From the NCBI GenBank assembly GCA_037957365.1, contig JARHVA010001737.1, positions 1,505,001 to 1,569,000 on the forward strand: a stretch of DNA of 64,000 nucleotides. The letters are read 5' to 3'. The notes beneath the pieces were generated by a model, which saw only the letters and a list, made by a program, of their open reading frames with translations, did not search any database and was not told the DNA's origin. Below, in pieces: positions 24,733 through 37,179 of the stretch. Source of the DNA: Torreya grandis. Its lineage: Eukaryota > Streptophyta > Pinopsida > Cupressales > Taxaceae. Every line of letters begins with the position of its first letter. Position 1 is the stretch's first letter. The translations under genes and the position numbers were made by a program.

Positions 24733-26149
24733 TTTTCTAGTAGATGAGTGCCATTTTATTGTTTTGAAATCGTGAGTTTCAACTTGCATGTTATAGATCT
24801 ACCATTTGTTGACCTAGTATGCTGAAGATTCATCCTTTCCCAGATTTTGCTCTTCTTCAAGGGTCCTTTATTGATTCAAATTCAGAAAAAGAACAAGAGA
24901 AAAGGGTTTATTTTTGGTCATAGTTCATCTGGTAGGTCTTCATGTAAAATGGATTGCACCATCAGATTAAGAAGTTGTCAAAACCTTAGGATCAATTGTA
25001 AATATGACCTAATTTTGTGATAGTTGATTTTTGCCATTTTTGGAGGGTTTTAGAGCTTTTTGGTGATTTCACACAAATATGTACAATCTATAATCTTCAA
25101 AGAAAAATCATTTCTAGGTTTTTTTGTGTTTTTTTCATTTTTATATATCTTTGGTGGGTCTTTGGTATATTTTCAATAGTTATACCAAATTTGGTGTTTT
25201 TTTAAAAGTCAAGGTTTTCATACCTGTGTACACTGCAAGAAACTCTAGCATTCCCAACACTACAAGAGCTGTTGACATATCTGGAACCTGCAATGACTCC
25301 TACCTCTAATGCTCCAAACCCTAATGGATACAAACATGGGTTTTATTTCTGATGAAAAGTCCCAAAATCATAACTTTTGACTATAGGAGTAGTCCACATC
25401 CCTAGCATCAAGATTATCAACTATGGGTGTAATCAAAAACCCTAAAACCTATAGCGGGGCATTACAACCCCAACACATTTCCCCATTTCAACAAGTGTCA
25501 AAAATCCCAGCATTGGGACTTCTTGGTACACATGCATTACTCAACCCTACATCAAGGAGGCCTTGCATCTCTGACGTGAAACCTCAACATCAGACTTTTA
25601 AACAATAGGAGCAGTTAAAAACCTTGACAACTACATAGGGACCCCAAAACTCTAACAATGACCATGGGAATGTCAAATATAATCATGTTAAGTGCGACAC
25701 TATTCAGGGTCTTTTTTTAAGTGATGTCACTCACCCATCAATCACACCAATCAATTAAGGAGGGGTAGCACCCAAAAAAGGTCGTAGCCCCTAGTCATAT
25801 GGGAGTTAAGTCCCTGGTCGCATCCAACCTAAAATTGTTTAACTTTTGCTCCAAGGGGGCATAACTTTTTTTTGGTGGAGAAGTTGATTTCAAAAAAATT
25901 CAACCCAAATAAAATCAAATTTATGCAAGTGGAGATCATTCTTTTTTATGATCAAAGAACATTCGGCCTTTCATAACTTTCAGTTGACATCTCCATTTCA
26001 AGCATTATTTTTTTTGAAAGTGTGAGTTTTTTTATCTATACGCATTGGTGATATATTAATACCTTGTAAAATATAACCTATATATATTCATGGGGATTTC
26101 ATATCATCATATTTTAACATATGTAGTTTAGCACATACTTCCTTTCTAC

Positions 26150-26990
26150 ACCATGAATCTAAGTTCAGTTTTGATTCTTAAACTGTTCAACTATCACAAG
26201 TGGAAAGTCAAATTTGAAATCCTCTTAAGGAGCAAAGGATTACACCAAATTACGTTGGGCGCAAAAATAAAACTAACACCTAAATTAAATAAGGTGAAGT
26301 GGTATAATATAAGTGTCAAAGCCTATAGTCTTTTATGCCTATCTATGTCTTCTGACTTGATCTTTCTTATCAAATCTGCAACAACTCTAAATCAAGTGTG
26401 AACCTTATTGTAAAAACTCTTCGGAATGTAGGATGTCATGAGGGGTCATGAGTTAGATAATGAGCTCATCAATTTGATCTCAGGTGATTTTGGAATGATA
26501 TAAGACTTCTTCATAAAGTTGAAACCACTCAGGGTGTAATTGAAACTATACAGTATTGATAAAAAAATATGATCAATTGATTCTTTTCATCCTTTCCAAA
26601 TCAAAATCTAACTATTTTGTCTTCATTTCTACCTTACACACCACCAAGTGTGCCATTGGAGCTACATAGACCATGTTAACCTTGGATGACTTTATTATTG
26701 ACTTGACCTAAGAGTAAGACAAGCTCATTCAAATGGGTACACTGAAGTCATCTAAATTGTATGCCTTAATTGTGAGTCATGACAAACAGAAGGCTTCCAT
26801 TAGCAAGGAGAAGAAGTAGAACAAGGACCCAGAGAAAAGACAGGGTTATAAATTTGATGCTAATTCAAAAACATCAAAATAGTCCTCCTCTTCAAATGGG
26901 AAATCCAAGAAAGAGTAACTCACATGTGGCTATTGCAAGAAATTTAGACATAATGAATCCAAATGCATGATTAAGCAGATTGATCAACTA
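26150..26990 (+). pseudogene. Nested copia gag
   Basis: The start reads LILKLFNYHKWKVKFEILLR, the copia gag N-terminal pattern (N-Y-x-x-W). Near 26928-26968 a CGYCKKFRHNESKC zinc knuckle (CX2CX4HX4C) is present in another frame. Stops and frameshifts separate the pieces. Confidence 0.75.
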
Positions 26991-27129
26991 AAAAAAAAGA
27001 TCGATAATCACAATATCGGTGTCCATGATTCTTTCAATTAGATTTCATCATCATAGAAGTCTTTTAAGGCCAAAGATAGTAAGAAGGATAAAGGTAAGGG
27101 TGAATCTTATTATAGTTGTGTAGGAGCCT

Positions 27130-28400
27130 TCCACATGGGTTGTTGATTATGGTACATTACACCACATGGCTTCATCATAGGACATGTTCTCATCCTTGGA
27201 GCCTTGTTCTATGCCTTCCATCTTATTGGGTGGCAGTACTTCCACAGAAGTTAGTTTGAGTGGATATATTAAAGTGCATGATGGGACAATTCATTGTTTT
27301 CTATGTGTTTTCTCTTTATCCACCAATATCCTATTTATTTATCAGATCACTCACATTGGTTCAGGAAAGAGAGTTGAGTTCACACACAATTCTATGGTTA
27401 TTATGGAAGCAAACAATGACTCCATTGTTGCACTTGGGAAAGTAGATCACCAATCATGATTGTATATTTCCTCATTTTTTACACATGATCAACCCTCTAT
27501 TGCACTGCTCACTCATTCAAATGGGTTGAGTAAATTATGGCATGATAAATTTGTCCATCTCAACTATCGCTACATGGAGTAACTCAATCATCATGACATG
27601 GTTTCAAGGTTGCCACAAGTCAAGTTTTCTAATGGAGTTTGTCAAGGTTGCATACTTGATAAGCATCTTGAGAAGTATGACAAGGGAAATTCATTGAGAG
27701 CTAACCGATATTGAAGGTTGTCTATAGTGACATTATTTACATATTACCAAAACCTTCATTCAAAAGGACTAAATACATGCTTACTTTCATTGATGACTAT
27801 TCAAGGTATACTTTATTAAGCAAAAATTTGAGGTCTTTGATCATTTTTAGGACTTCAAGGCACTTGTATAGAAAGAGTCAGGTTAATCCATCAAGATTTT
27901 ATGCACTAACAATGGTGTTGAGTATGTTAGTAACCATTTTGAGCAATTATGTACATCATAAGGGATTTAAATGTAACATAAAGTTCCGTATATTCCTCAA
28001 TAGAATGGTGTTATAGAGCACAAGAATAGGTCCTTGAAGGAAATGGCTAGTTGTATGATACACTCCAAGTCTCTTGCACCTCAGTATTAGGTTGAGGCCA
28101 TCAATTGTGCATGTTATATCTAGAACCAAGTTCTTCGTAAATCATTGAAGGGAGTCACTACTTTTTTATCTTGGAGTGGTTAGACACCCATAATGAAGAA
28201 CTGTCAAGTGTTTGGATCTCCTGCTATGGCCCACATTCCCAAGAAGAAATGTAAGGCAATGAAACCTCAGAGTTAACCTTGCATCTTCATTGGATATTAT
28301 AAGGGTGTTAATAAATACAAGATTCTCCATCCCACCATTCATGAGTTTTTCATTGGGATGAATTTTTATTTTCAAGATGGTACTTCAGACTCCACACTCA
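27130..28400 (+). pseudogene. Nested copia protease and integrase
   Basis: WVVDYGTLHHMAS (27135 onward) is a degenerate protease active site, normally D-S-G. LWHDKFVHLNYRYM follows as the pre-integrase region. VVYSDIIYILPKPSFKRTKYMLTFIDDYSRY (27711 onward) is the first part of the integrase core. Interrupted by stops and frameshifts. Confidence 0.8.
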
Positions 28401-28789
28401 AAACATCTCCCCCTTCCTTAGATGCACTGGGATTTGATAACAGTTCTGATGATTTAGATTTGCCTAAATAGCTTCTTGATGATCTAGATTCTTCTTCTAG
28501 TTCTAATGATGAGAGTAGTGATGGTGATTCCCCTCCTCCTGCCATAATATATTCAAATGATGAAGAATCTCCTCTTGACTCTCTGAACACCAATCTTCTT
28601 TGGGATAGATAGACATTACAAAGTGTTGGCCAATGGTTTAGAGATCCATCAAACAATAGGCAAACCCATTGATAATTCCATAATGCCCAGCATACTTTCA
28701 TTGCATATGCTTTTGATCCACAATCAATTCACAAGGCATCAGGTACTCCTAAGTGGGATACTACTATGGAATAGGAGTATAATTTATCA

Positions 28790-30230
28790 CAAAGGAAAAA
28801 CACCTAGGATTTAGTCTATCTACCTAAGGGAAGAAAATTTGTTCGATGTAGGTGGATCTACTAAACAAAATTTACAATAGATGGATTTGTACACAACTTC
28901 AAAGCACATTTGGTATCAAATGGTTTTTCTTAGGTACCTAGCATTAACTATATCAAGACGTTCACCCTATTTTATAAAATGAACTCAATTTGACTCACGC
29001 TATTGCCACAACACATTATTAGGCTGTTCATTGGATGGATGTGAAGAGTGATTTTCTTCATAGTGACCTCAAAGAGAAAATATACATGGATCAACCACAA
29101 AGATTTGTGGAAGATTCCTCCTTAGTTTACAAATGTCATAAATATATCTATGGCCTTAAGCAAGATCCTCAAATTTAGTATGCCAAGATGGACTCCTTTC
29201 TTCTTTCAGTTGGGTTCACTAGATGTCATTCTGATCCAAATGTCTACATCTTATGGTAGGATGATTTGTTATTGACTCTATTTTTCTACATGGATGACTA
29301 TTATTCACAGGTAGTTATTCGTCCACCATTGTAGTAGTGAAAACTACTTTTTCTAATAAGTTATCAATTATTGACTTGGGCTTGTTGCATTACTTCCTTG
29401 GGATTTAAATTTTTCAAACTCACTCTGGGATCACTATTGCATAATCCAAGTATGTTTGTGATTTACTTAAATAGTTTACTGTGGCTGACTGTAAGCTAGC
29501 TCTAATTCATTTTCTATCTGGTGTGAAACTTGAGGCTAATTGTCCATATCCTTTGGTTGATCCTACCTCATATCGATAACTTGTTGGCAGTCTCATCTAT
29601 CTTATGTACACTAGACCTGATATTTCATATGCAATGGACATGGTCTCCAAATTCATGCAAGAACCACATGAGTTTCACTACAAATCAACTAAGCAAATTC
29701 TACACTACCTTCAGGGTAATCATAGTTATAGGATTCACTATGGAGAGGGCATCAATGTTGACTTAATTTGTTATATAAATTTAGATTGGCCTAGTGATAT
29801 TTAGAATCATAAGTCTACTTCAAGCTATAGTTTTTCCCTCAGTTCAGGTCCAATTATTTGGTCAAGCAAGAAGCAAAATGTTATTATTCTATCTTCTATA
29901 GAGGCAAAATACATAGGAGTTGTTAATGTTGCCACTAAGACTATTTGGATTTAGGGGATTCTTATTGAGTTTGGCATCCAATTTTGATGACCAATAGTCA
30001 TCTTCTATGACAACCAAAGCATAATCTAGATCTGTAGGAATCTGATCCTCTATCAATGGACCAAGCATATTGAGATTCACAAGCATTTCATTTTGAAGCT
30101 CATCTATGAGTAAGTCATTGATCTATGCTACATCCTGATAACAAAGAAAATTATTGATATATTCACCAAACCCTTCACTATGAGCAAGTGTTTTCATTTG
30201 TGGTCTCTTCTTGGGGTTCAGGTAGTCGTA
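28790..30230 (+). pseudogene. Nested copia RT and RNase H
   Basis: Traces of RT (KGRKFVRCRWI-like, YAKMDSFLLSVGF, FYMDDYY in place of YVDDLL) lead to MYTRPDISYAMDMVSKFMQ (29604 onward), QILHYLQGN and SSIEAKYIGVVN. The last is the copia RNase H block. Stops are frequent and the catalytic YVDD box is altered. Confidence 0.82.
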
Positions 30231-30323
30231 GCATCCTCCTCTAGGGGGCATTTTATTGTACTTAGGTACCTCATTAGGCCTTTATGCTGGGACCCAATTC
30301 TACTATCCACCTAAACTAAGTTT

Positions 30324-30331
30324 AAGGGGGA
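30324..30331 (+). other. Polypurine tract AAGGGGGA
   Basis: Immediately precedes the 3' LTR of the nested copia element, the expected site for plus-strand priming. Confidence 0.8.
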
Positions 30332-30648
30332 TGTTAATGTAGGTTTGTATTCCATTTAATGGTTTTTTCCTATACATGTTTTAATTGGCTTACTTAGGTG
30401 TCTTTTCAGGTCATTTTGAAAGATGATCCCACATTCATGAGGAAGTGAGGACATGTTTATCTTTCACCTATATAATTTATCTTCCTAAATCTTTTATGGT
30501 TAATGATTTTAATGTTAATACTACAATATTTTGATTATTGAGCAATTACTTATTTATGACTCATGTTTGATTTCGCTACGACATATAGGTAATCTCTTCA
30601 TACATTCAACTTTATTCAGTAGATCCTCAATTGTGGACCACTCTGATA
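30332..30648 (+). repeat. 3' LTR of the nested copia element
   Basis: Direct repeat of 24415-24720. It ends at GATA and is followed by the AACTA target duplication at 30649-30653. Confidence 0.9.
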
Positions 30649-30653
30649 AACTA

Positions 30654-31120
30654 GTGTTGGATGTCATGCTCAATATAGAAATCTAAAAAATGCATTATTT
30701 TCATATTCCCCCCATTGTTAGTATGTATCTTCTTAAGAGGAAGAGATGATAATTTTTCAACAAAGGTTTTGAAAGCCTTTAAAGTCTCAAAGACTTCACT
30801 TTTCAACTTGAAAAATATATTCAAGTTTTATGAGTGAAATCATCAATGAATGTGAGTGCATATTTGGCCCCTAAAAAAGAACAAGTTGGAAAAGTCATCA
30901 AATCACTATGAACCCACTCTAAGGACGCATGTGCATGTGTGTCCTTACCAACTGGAAATGGATCCTAGTGTTGTTTACCAACTAGACATCTAGGACACAT
31001 TCCATCAATACATGAGACCTTTGATATTTCATTTACAAGATGTTTTACACTCATTCAATGCATATATCCAAAACTCAAATGCCCTAACCTCTCATGCCAC
31101 AATTTTATAAGACTATTACC
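30654..31120 (-). pseudogene. Outer copia integrase, N-terminal part
   Basis: Minus-strand reading gives WHERLGHLSFGYMH, CPRCLVGKQ and VHSDLMTFPTCSFLGAKYAL followed by TFIDDF, the zinc-binding and first catalytic parts of a copia integrase. The frame is interrupted by stops and continues at 24409 beyond the nested element. Confidence 0.85.
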
Positions 31121-31389
31121 ATGTGCTACAAGTGTAGAACTAGAAGACTCAAACTTATCAAAAGTGTAGAGTATTGAAGAATGATTTGTTTCACCTGTAG
31201 AAATTATCTCAATAGGATCATTACATTATCTTATTACAACATCATGTGGAGTAAAATCCATATTTTTATCAGTACTAGAATTACATATTTGATATGCACA
31301 GAGAAGATTAATAGAGATTTGGGGTACAAGCAATACATTGTTAAAACAACCATCATGTTTATCAATAGTGCCCAATCCCAAAACTTCAA

Positions 31390-32450
31390 TCTATGAAGAA
31401 TTTCCCACAATAATATGTGATGTACTACAAGATGTAAGAGAAGACAAAAGATCTTGAGAATGCGCGAGATGATGAGAAGCACTTGAGTCAAAAATCCATT
31501 GATCATGAGATGAAGATGTAGCTCTGGCTAGAAGTGTTTTCCCTTTTATTATAGGAGGAATAGAAGATAGAGAAGGCACAAAAATATTATGTTGTTTCAA
31601 TGCTACCTCTAATGTTGTCGTCTTCTTAAAACATATGATTTCATCAAGACTAGGACCACCACAAAAGTTACAAGGACCAAAAAAATCTTATTTTACTTAA
31701 AGGAATTTTTGGTTTTAGAAGATTTAGCTGGTTGTGTAGTGGTGTTTATAGGTTTATTGAAATATATTGGGCTCTTATTGGATTTAGGTGAAGGTTTTCC
31801 TTTTGAGGTATTAGCTACTAGTGCATGACTAGAACTAGGTAGAACATCTAGGGCCATTAGTTTTGTTTGATCTCTAGTTAGTCTTTCACAAAAAAATTCA
31901 AAAGAAGGCCATTTGAATTCTTCACCTAATGTATCCATCATGGTATATAAGGTAGATTAAAATACACTATATGGTCCTTTTAATTTTGACAAAATCATGA
32001 ATATGCACTCCCTATCACTTTTATCCTTGTCACTAGCTTTCAATTATGACCTAATAAATTTAAATCTTGCCAAGAATTCATATATTGAAGGGAAATATAA
32101 TGGAGAGAGAGCACTTAATTCACATATAATCACAACATTTTGAGTTTATTTAATTTTCCAAATAGTTTTTAAACTTTTCCCATACCTTTTTTTGCATTAT
32201 AGCATCTGTAATGTGAAATTGGAGACTATCTTAAATGTTGAGGCCAATCAATCTAAGAGCCTTGTCCTACTTGCAGCGATATGCATATTTCTCCTTTTAA
32301 GAGGTGAATGTCATAGGTGTTGTGTCATCAAAAATCCTCCATAATCCCTTTGATTGAAGGAGGTGTTGCATTTTCGGCTTCCAAGCATGGTAATTTGTGA
32401 AGTTTATAGGTTCAAACAATCGGGATTCCATTTCCGAGGAAGAAGATGGC
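31390..32450 (-). pseudogene. Outer copia gag and protease
   Basis: From about 32430 the minus strand reads NYHAWKPKMQHLLQSKGLW and later KALRLIGLNI and DSLQFHITDA, the gag core. CNFCGGPS near 31640-31680 is a zinc-knuckle remnant. WIFDSSASHHLAHS near 31470-31500 is the protease site, with the usual G of D-S-G changed to S. Multiple stops. Confidence 0.82.
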
Positions 32451-33651
32451 ATTGACAAGAACAATAAAGACATAAATTATACAACTTTCTTCAAAACATA
32501 TTCAAAAATAAACCCCTCCTGTTACAATTTAATGCCTTCCAATGATATTTTTACCCCCCTTAATACAAATACTGCCTCTAGTTAAAATATGCAAACTTAC
32601 ATTTTACAAGGCAATAATAAGTGTTTTACCCTCAAAAAAACTTTTCAAATGTACTATTTTTGTTTTAAAACAATTTTTAAAAAAATACTTTATGTTAAAA
32701 ATAGGTAGAGGGATTTTGACCCCAAGACCTCCACCCTATCAATTTCTTAACAAAAGTATCCTAGCCATTTTACCAAAGTCAACTTTGTGAACATGAAATT
32801 AGAAACTTTGTTTTAAACCACCTTTAAAGGAGAAATTAATGAAATAAAGCCAAAAAATGACTCACACATATGAGAGGGGGATGCAAAATGTTAAATTTGT
32901 CATCAAAATCCATCTTTCCTATAGTACGACATGATTGTCAAGCAGATTTGAAGAAAAAATCATTAAAACAATTCCCAAAGACTCCTCCAAACACTTCCAA
33001 AATAAGCTCTAAAAAATCTTCCATATAGGTTGTATGGCCTGATGCAAAGCTATACATCATAGTTAAAAAAAATTTAATGATAGTCTTCTATGTTACCATA
33101 CCATCATATTTCAATTTTTCATTCTACACGGCCTCCAAATAAAAGAAAACCATACAGGTGTATATAAAACTAGGACAACCTGATAATTTTATGTTTAAAT
33201 AGCCTAAAACACTATATGCCCTAATCTAAAATGGTACGGACATGTCTTAAGTGTAACTTGGGACAGTTATCTAACTCCTTGTTGGATTTCAAAATTTTGA
33301 TATGTATGCCCTGTGGTGAGCAAAAGTCTCACTAGGGGTAGGGAGGTGCTAAAAAAACCAGTCAACAAGTTTAGCTCTAGGACTGTACGACTTGATTTCA
33401 GATGGTTCTTCCAAATTTTAGAGGAAATTTGACTCGATTTTATACATCCCTGTACTTTCAAATTATGTTTTATGAACTTGTATGGCCTGAAACCTTCAAA
33501 AAATGTACAAAAATTGCCAAAAAAATATTCTAGACAAGAGAAATCTTGTTAGAGAATAAAAGATTTTTGGAACACAGTAATAAAATAATATTTTTTTTTG
33601 TGTTAAGCTTTGAAATATGTTTAAAAAATACAAGAGGATATTCAACTAGAA

Positions 33652-33669
33652 CTCCAAGATCTGAAACCA
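33652..33669 (-). other. Primer-binding site of the outer copia element
   Basis: Minus strand TGGTTTCAGATCTTGGAG directly follows the CA end of the 5' LTR. It resembles the tRNA-Met site with substitutions. Confidence 0.65.
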
Positions 33670-34068
33670 TGAAGAAATGAGCAAGAGATACATAAGACCC
33701 ACAGGATCAATCTAGGAGATAGAACATACAACAAGAAACCTACAAAAATAATTCTAGAGAATAAATAAAATATATTTATTTAATCACTCCAAAACAATAG
33801 TTGATGCCCCCTAATTCTCTCTCTATCTCTCAGTATGCAGTCCATTAGATTGCAAATAAATATAACACAAATAGTTTGTTGTGTGTGAACAAACTATTTA
33901 TCATTATTGCACTAATAGAGAAAACTGAAAAATATTTAGTTTTCAAGTATTATGTGCAAAATAATGTTTGAGATAATCTCAACAATAAAACAAACAAACT
34001 ACCCTAGGTAAATATAATTAACCCGAGGTAAAAAATAGCTTACCCTAGGTAAAGACAATTAACCCTAA

Positions 34069-35069
34069 TGTCAGGATCCCCTGCTCTTGAAGAGCACAGT
34101 TGATTACCTTTGTATAAGCAACTAAATGCGAAATTTAACCAGAAGTAACAAGTAACATAGAATTCGGAAACAACACAGAATATGAGAGACAATACCCAAT
34201 TGTATTAATACTCTTCCAGAAGGAAATACAACAAAGAAGATGCCACAATCTTCTTCACACTCCTCTAGGGCTCCCACACCTCTAGGGCGTACAAACAGTA
34301 AATCTCTTCAAGAGTTCTCTCTCACTTGCACAATTACAAGCAAACAATCAACTCAATAACCGAGTTGTTGTTTCAACCAGTCAGTATCACTACTGCCAGT
34401 ACCACCGAGTATACACACATACTCAACCAAGTACACAACGCACTCCAAGTAGATCTCCCATGAACTTGCAACAACCTGCAAATCAAACCGATCTTACTTA
34501 CACATGTAGATCTTCTACCTGATCTTGCACACTTGCAGACCAACCTGATCTTGCATACCATGAAGAACCCTTGTCCTCCAAACCAGCACCCCTGTAGATC
34601 TTCTACCAGACCTTGCTCTCCTGCAGATCTACCTGATCATACACACTTGGCACTAAGGCACTATGAGGAACCAACCTTGCTCTCTTCCCTCTGAAGGAGC
34701 TGATCCTTGCTCTCTCTTTCTAGCACACTTTACAATACAGCCCATGGGTCTCTTAAATAGATCCCATACAAACAATAATTAGACTTCTAATTACAATAGT
34801 TAGAACTGTAGCTCCAAGACTAAAATTAGTCTTTACCATGCAAACTAACTGTCCGTCCAAAAATAGACCAGTTCAGAAGACGCATGCACACACAGGCTGC
34901 CGACATCGATTCCCTGTCTGACCGATGTCCGCTGACCATAACCGACGTCGGTTGCTGTGAACACTGAAGATGACCGACGTCGGTTGATCAGACCGACGTC
35001 GGTTGCCTGCAACTCAGCAACCTCCCCCTGTTTGCATCTTGGTGAAGCTTTTAGCTCCACACCCTAACA
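34069..35069 (-). mobile_element. Solo LTR inserted in the outer copia 5' LTR
   Basis: A 1001-bp segment with TGT...ACA termini (plus strand starts TGTCAGGATCC and ends CACCCTAACA). It is flanked by a perfect 5-bp direct repeat CCTAA (34064-34068 and 35070-35074). The uninterrupted version of the site is seen in the other copia LTR near 22045-22060. There is no internal coding region, so this is a recombination-derived solo LTR. Minus orientation is favoured because CTATTTAAG near 34755 makes a good TATA box on that strand. Confidence 0.92.
34899..35003. promoter_or_regulatory. Cluster of five RCCGAYRTCGGY palindromes in the solo LTR
   Basis: Copies at 34899-34910, 34921-34932, 34941-34952, 34973-34984 and 34992-35003. 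The last three are perfect ACCGACGTCGGT. On the minus strand they lie 66 to 170 bp into the LTR, upstream of the TATA-like box, that is, in U3. A promoter role is inferred. Confidence 0.55.
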
Positions 35070-35559
35070 CCTAAGTAAGCTTAAACACATATTATTCAAA
35101 CATACTACAAGAAATAAAATTAATCTAATAAATTATATAAATAGATAATGCTTAGGTTTTATGATTAGTTAGCATAGCTGACCAATAATGCTTGGAGGTC
35201 CATGAAAATCATCATAAAATATGAAACATAAAGCAATCGGACCCCTAGTAGCATTATGTATAGGGCATTGTGAAACCCATTTATCCAAAGATAGTGAATC
35301 ATCATCATTATATTTGTTTATCACATTTGTTCACTTAGTAACTATCCTGATGACTAATGTCTCTCATACATTGATTTGTTTTATGATCTCATGTTTCTCT
35401 TAAAGACACAATATATATTGAACACACCAGGGCATTGGAATAGACTTAACGCACTTGTATTTTATGCATCCTTTCTTTAGGTAGACATTGTAATAACTCT
35501 TATGGTGCCCCTATGTATATGTCTTCATCCTTGGTTTTTTTATTTTTAAAAAATAATAT

Positions 35560-36560
35560 CTCTTTGGATCATAACCACTTGACCTGGATGTCCAAATTTA
35601 AACATTGAAGCACAATAGAGAGATTGCTTTCATTTGATGTATCCATGGTTGACCAAGTGTTATATGATCGAATATTAGGCATCATAGGAAATAAAATTTG
35701 AAATGACATTGGTCCCACTCTAATGGAAAAAATAATACAACCAAGAGGCTCCCTTTGAATACCATCGTATCTTGCAATAACCATCATAACATATGATATA
35801 TCATCTAGGCTAAATCCAAAGCTACAGATAAATTGTTTATTACGTATATTCAGACTTGAACCATTGTCAACAATTATGGCATCTTTTTCATTTACATTTA
35901 TAAATGTTCTTATAAATAAGAGTCCTTCACATGAACTATCACGCGGGATATCCTCAAGTTAGTAAACACAATTTGAATATATATTTTCCTCCTCTTGATT
36001 TAATCAACTACTCCAATAAAACCATCAAGGGTGTTTTATAATCCATAAGCACATTTTTTTACTTTGGTTTGTCTACCACATTGACAATTTTATTATCAGT
36101 GGATTTCTCCGTGTGACTATATGATTCTATTACCTCTCTTTAGCTTGTATGTGTGCCATATAGTTGAATTTTATTGTTGTCAATTAAATCTTGTATCTTG
36201 CGTTTCAAAGTGATGCATCTATGTGTAGAATGCCTTGGGATTCTATGATAATCACAATTTTCATTGGCATCAAAATACAGAAGCAATGGTTTTGAAGTGT
36301 CAAATTCCCTTGTTGGAGGTAAAGTTGTCATATTGCATTCAAGTAACTTCTTTAGGACATTTTGTGGACTCTCATTAAGTCTAGTGAATTTCCTATACTC
36401 CTTTTGTTGAGGTAACACATGTCTATTAGATGATTTCTCTACAGCATTAAACACCTTCTTAGCATCACTGTTATGTTTAAACTCGTGGGAATTTTTTCCT
36501 AGAGTTAAAACTTTAGTTTTTTTTTTTTTTTTAAATTGCATCATCTGAAGCATTTAATGA
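35560..36560 (-). pseudogene. Tat-like gypsy gag/protease relic
   Basis: Minus strand 36140-36553 is a lysine-rich open frame ending in NCDYHRIPRHSTHRC and LKRKIQDLID, the gag knuckle of Tat elements. Downstream, IIVDNGSSLNI is the protease active site. VMMVIARYDGIQREPLG, FSIRVGPMSFQILF and MMPNIRSYNT follow in the typical order. No RT follows before the copia target site at 35103, so only a gag/protease piece is left. Confidence 0.8.
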
Positions 36561-36701
36561 CCCATATTTAAGCACATAACTGACAAAGTTCATCAAACTA
36601 TTGATAAGAGTTGAAAACCATTTTGTCCTTAATAACTGATAATATACTATTAATAAAAATATATTGAAGCTCCTTGTTAATGGGCCAAGCGTACTCATGA
36701 A

Positions 36702-37175
36702 GTGTCTTGCAAGATGGAAAACTCGGTTTGGATCCCCCCACCCCTAGGTTTTTTCAAGCTTGACTTTGATGGGGCTGCAAGGGGCAACCCTGGAGCTTCA
36801 AGTGTTGTCTACATTATTGAAGATTGTGCAAGTTTTTTTAATAGAATGACCTTGCTCAAATTGATCGATGGTACCAATAACGAAGTTGAGGCTCAAGTTC
36901 TTTCGCTTGGAGTAGACTTGGTTACCCAATGTGGTATTGAGAAGGTAATCTTTGAAGGAGACTCAATGGTGTTGATCCAAGCACTACGTAACTAGAGAGC
37001 ATGTGCTTGGAATATCAAAAATATTTTGGGTCAAGCATGGGATGTCCTAAGCACGCTTTCATCTTAGGAGGTTATTCATTGCTACAGAGAGGCTAATATT
37101 GCAACCGATTTCTTGGCCAATCAAGGAATTTGGCAGGAAGGGAAGCTAGTTATTGATAACAACCGCCATGTTTGA
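36702..37175 (+). pseudogene. LINE-type RNase H relic
   Basis: One plus-strand frame with two stops reads GFFKLDFDGAARGNPGASS, TNNEVEAQVLSLGVDL, VIFEGDSMVLIQAL and later VIHCYREANIATDFLANQG. It keeps the D-E-D-D residues of the RVT_3-type RNase H found at the C terminus of plant LINE polyproteins. It is not accompanied by a recognisable RT, so this is a 5'-truncated or isolated remnant. The first 98 codons are open. Confidence 0.82.
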
Positions 37176-37179
37176 CTTG

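Larger units (their letters stand above)
24415..30648 (+). mobile_element. Ty1/copia LTR retrotransposon nested in the outer copia integrase
   Basis: LTRs 24415-24720 (306 bp) and 30332-30648 (317 bp) start TGTTARTGTAGG and are flanked by the target duplication AACTA (24410-24414 and 30649-30653). The primer-binding site TGGTATCAAAGC follows the left LTR and a polypurine tract AAGGGGGA precedes the right one. Gag, protease, integrase, RT and RNase H motifs occur in order on the plus strand, all with stops. The right LTR ends GATA where CA is expected. Confidence 0.94.
21658..35102 (-). mobile_element. Ty1/copia LTR retrotransposon, outer element of a nest
   Basis: LTRs at 21658-22083 (426 bp) and 33670-35102 (427 bp once the nested solo LTR and its duplication are removed) are flanked by the identical 5-bp target duplication TACTA (21653-21657 and 35103-35107). 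On the minus strand the order is gag, protease, integrase, RT, RNase H, the copia order. The integrase is split by a second copia element and the 5' LTR by a solo LTR. Many in-frame stops show it is inactive. Confidence 0.93.
33670..35102 (-). repeat. 5' LTR of the outer copia element, split by a solo LTR
   Basis: Sequence 33670-34068 plus 35075-35102 aligns with 21658-22083. The extra segment is a solo LTR plus one copy of its 5-bp target duplication. Confidence 0.9.
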
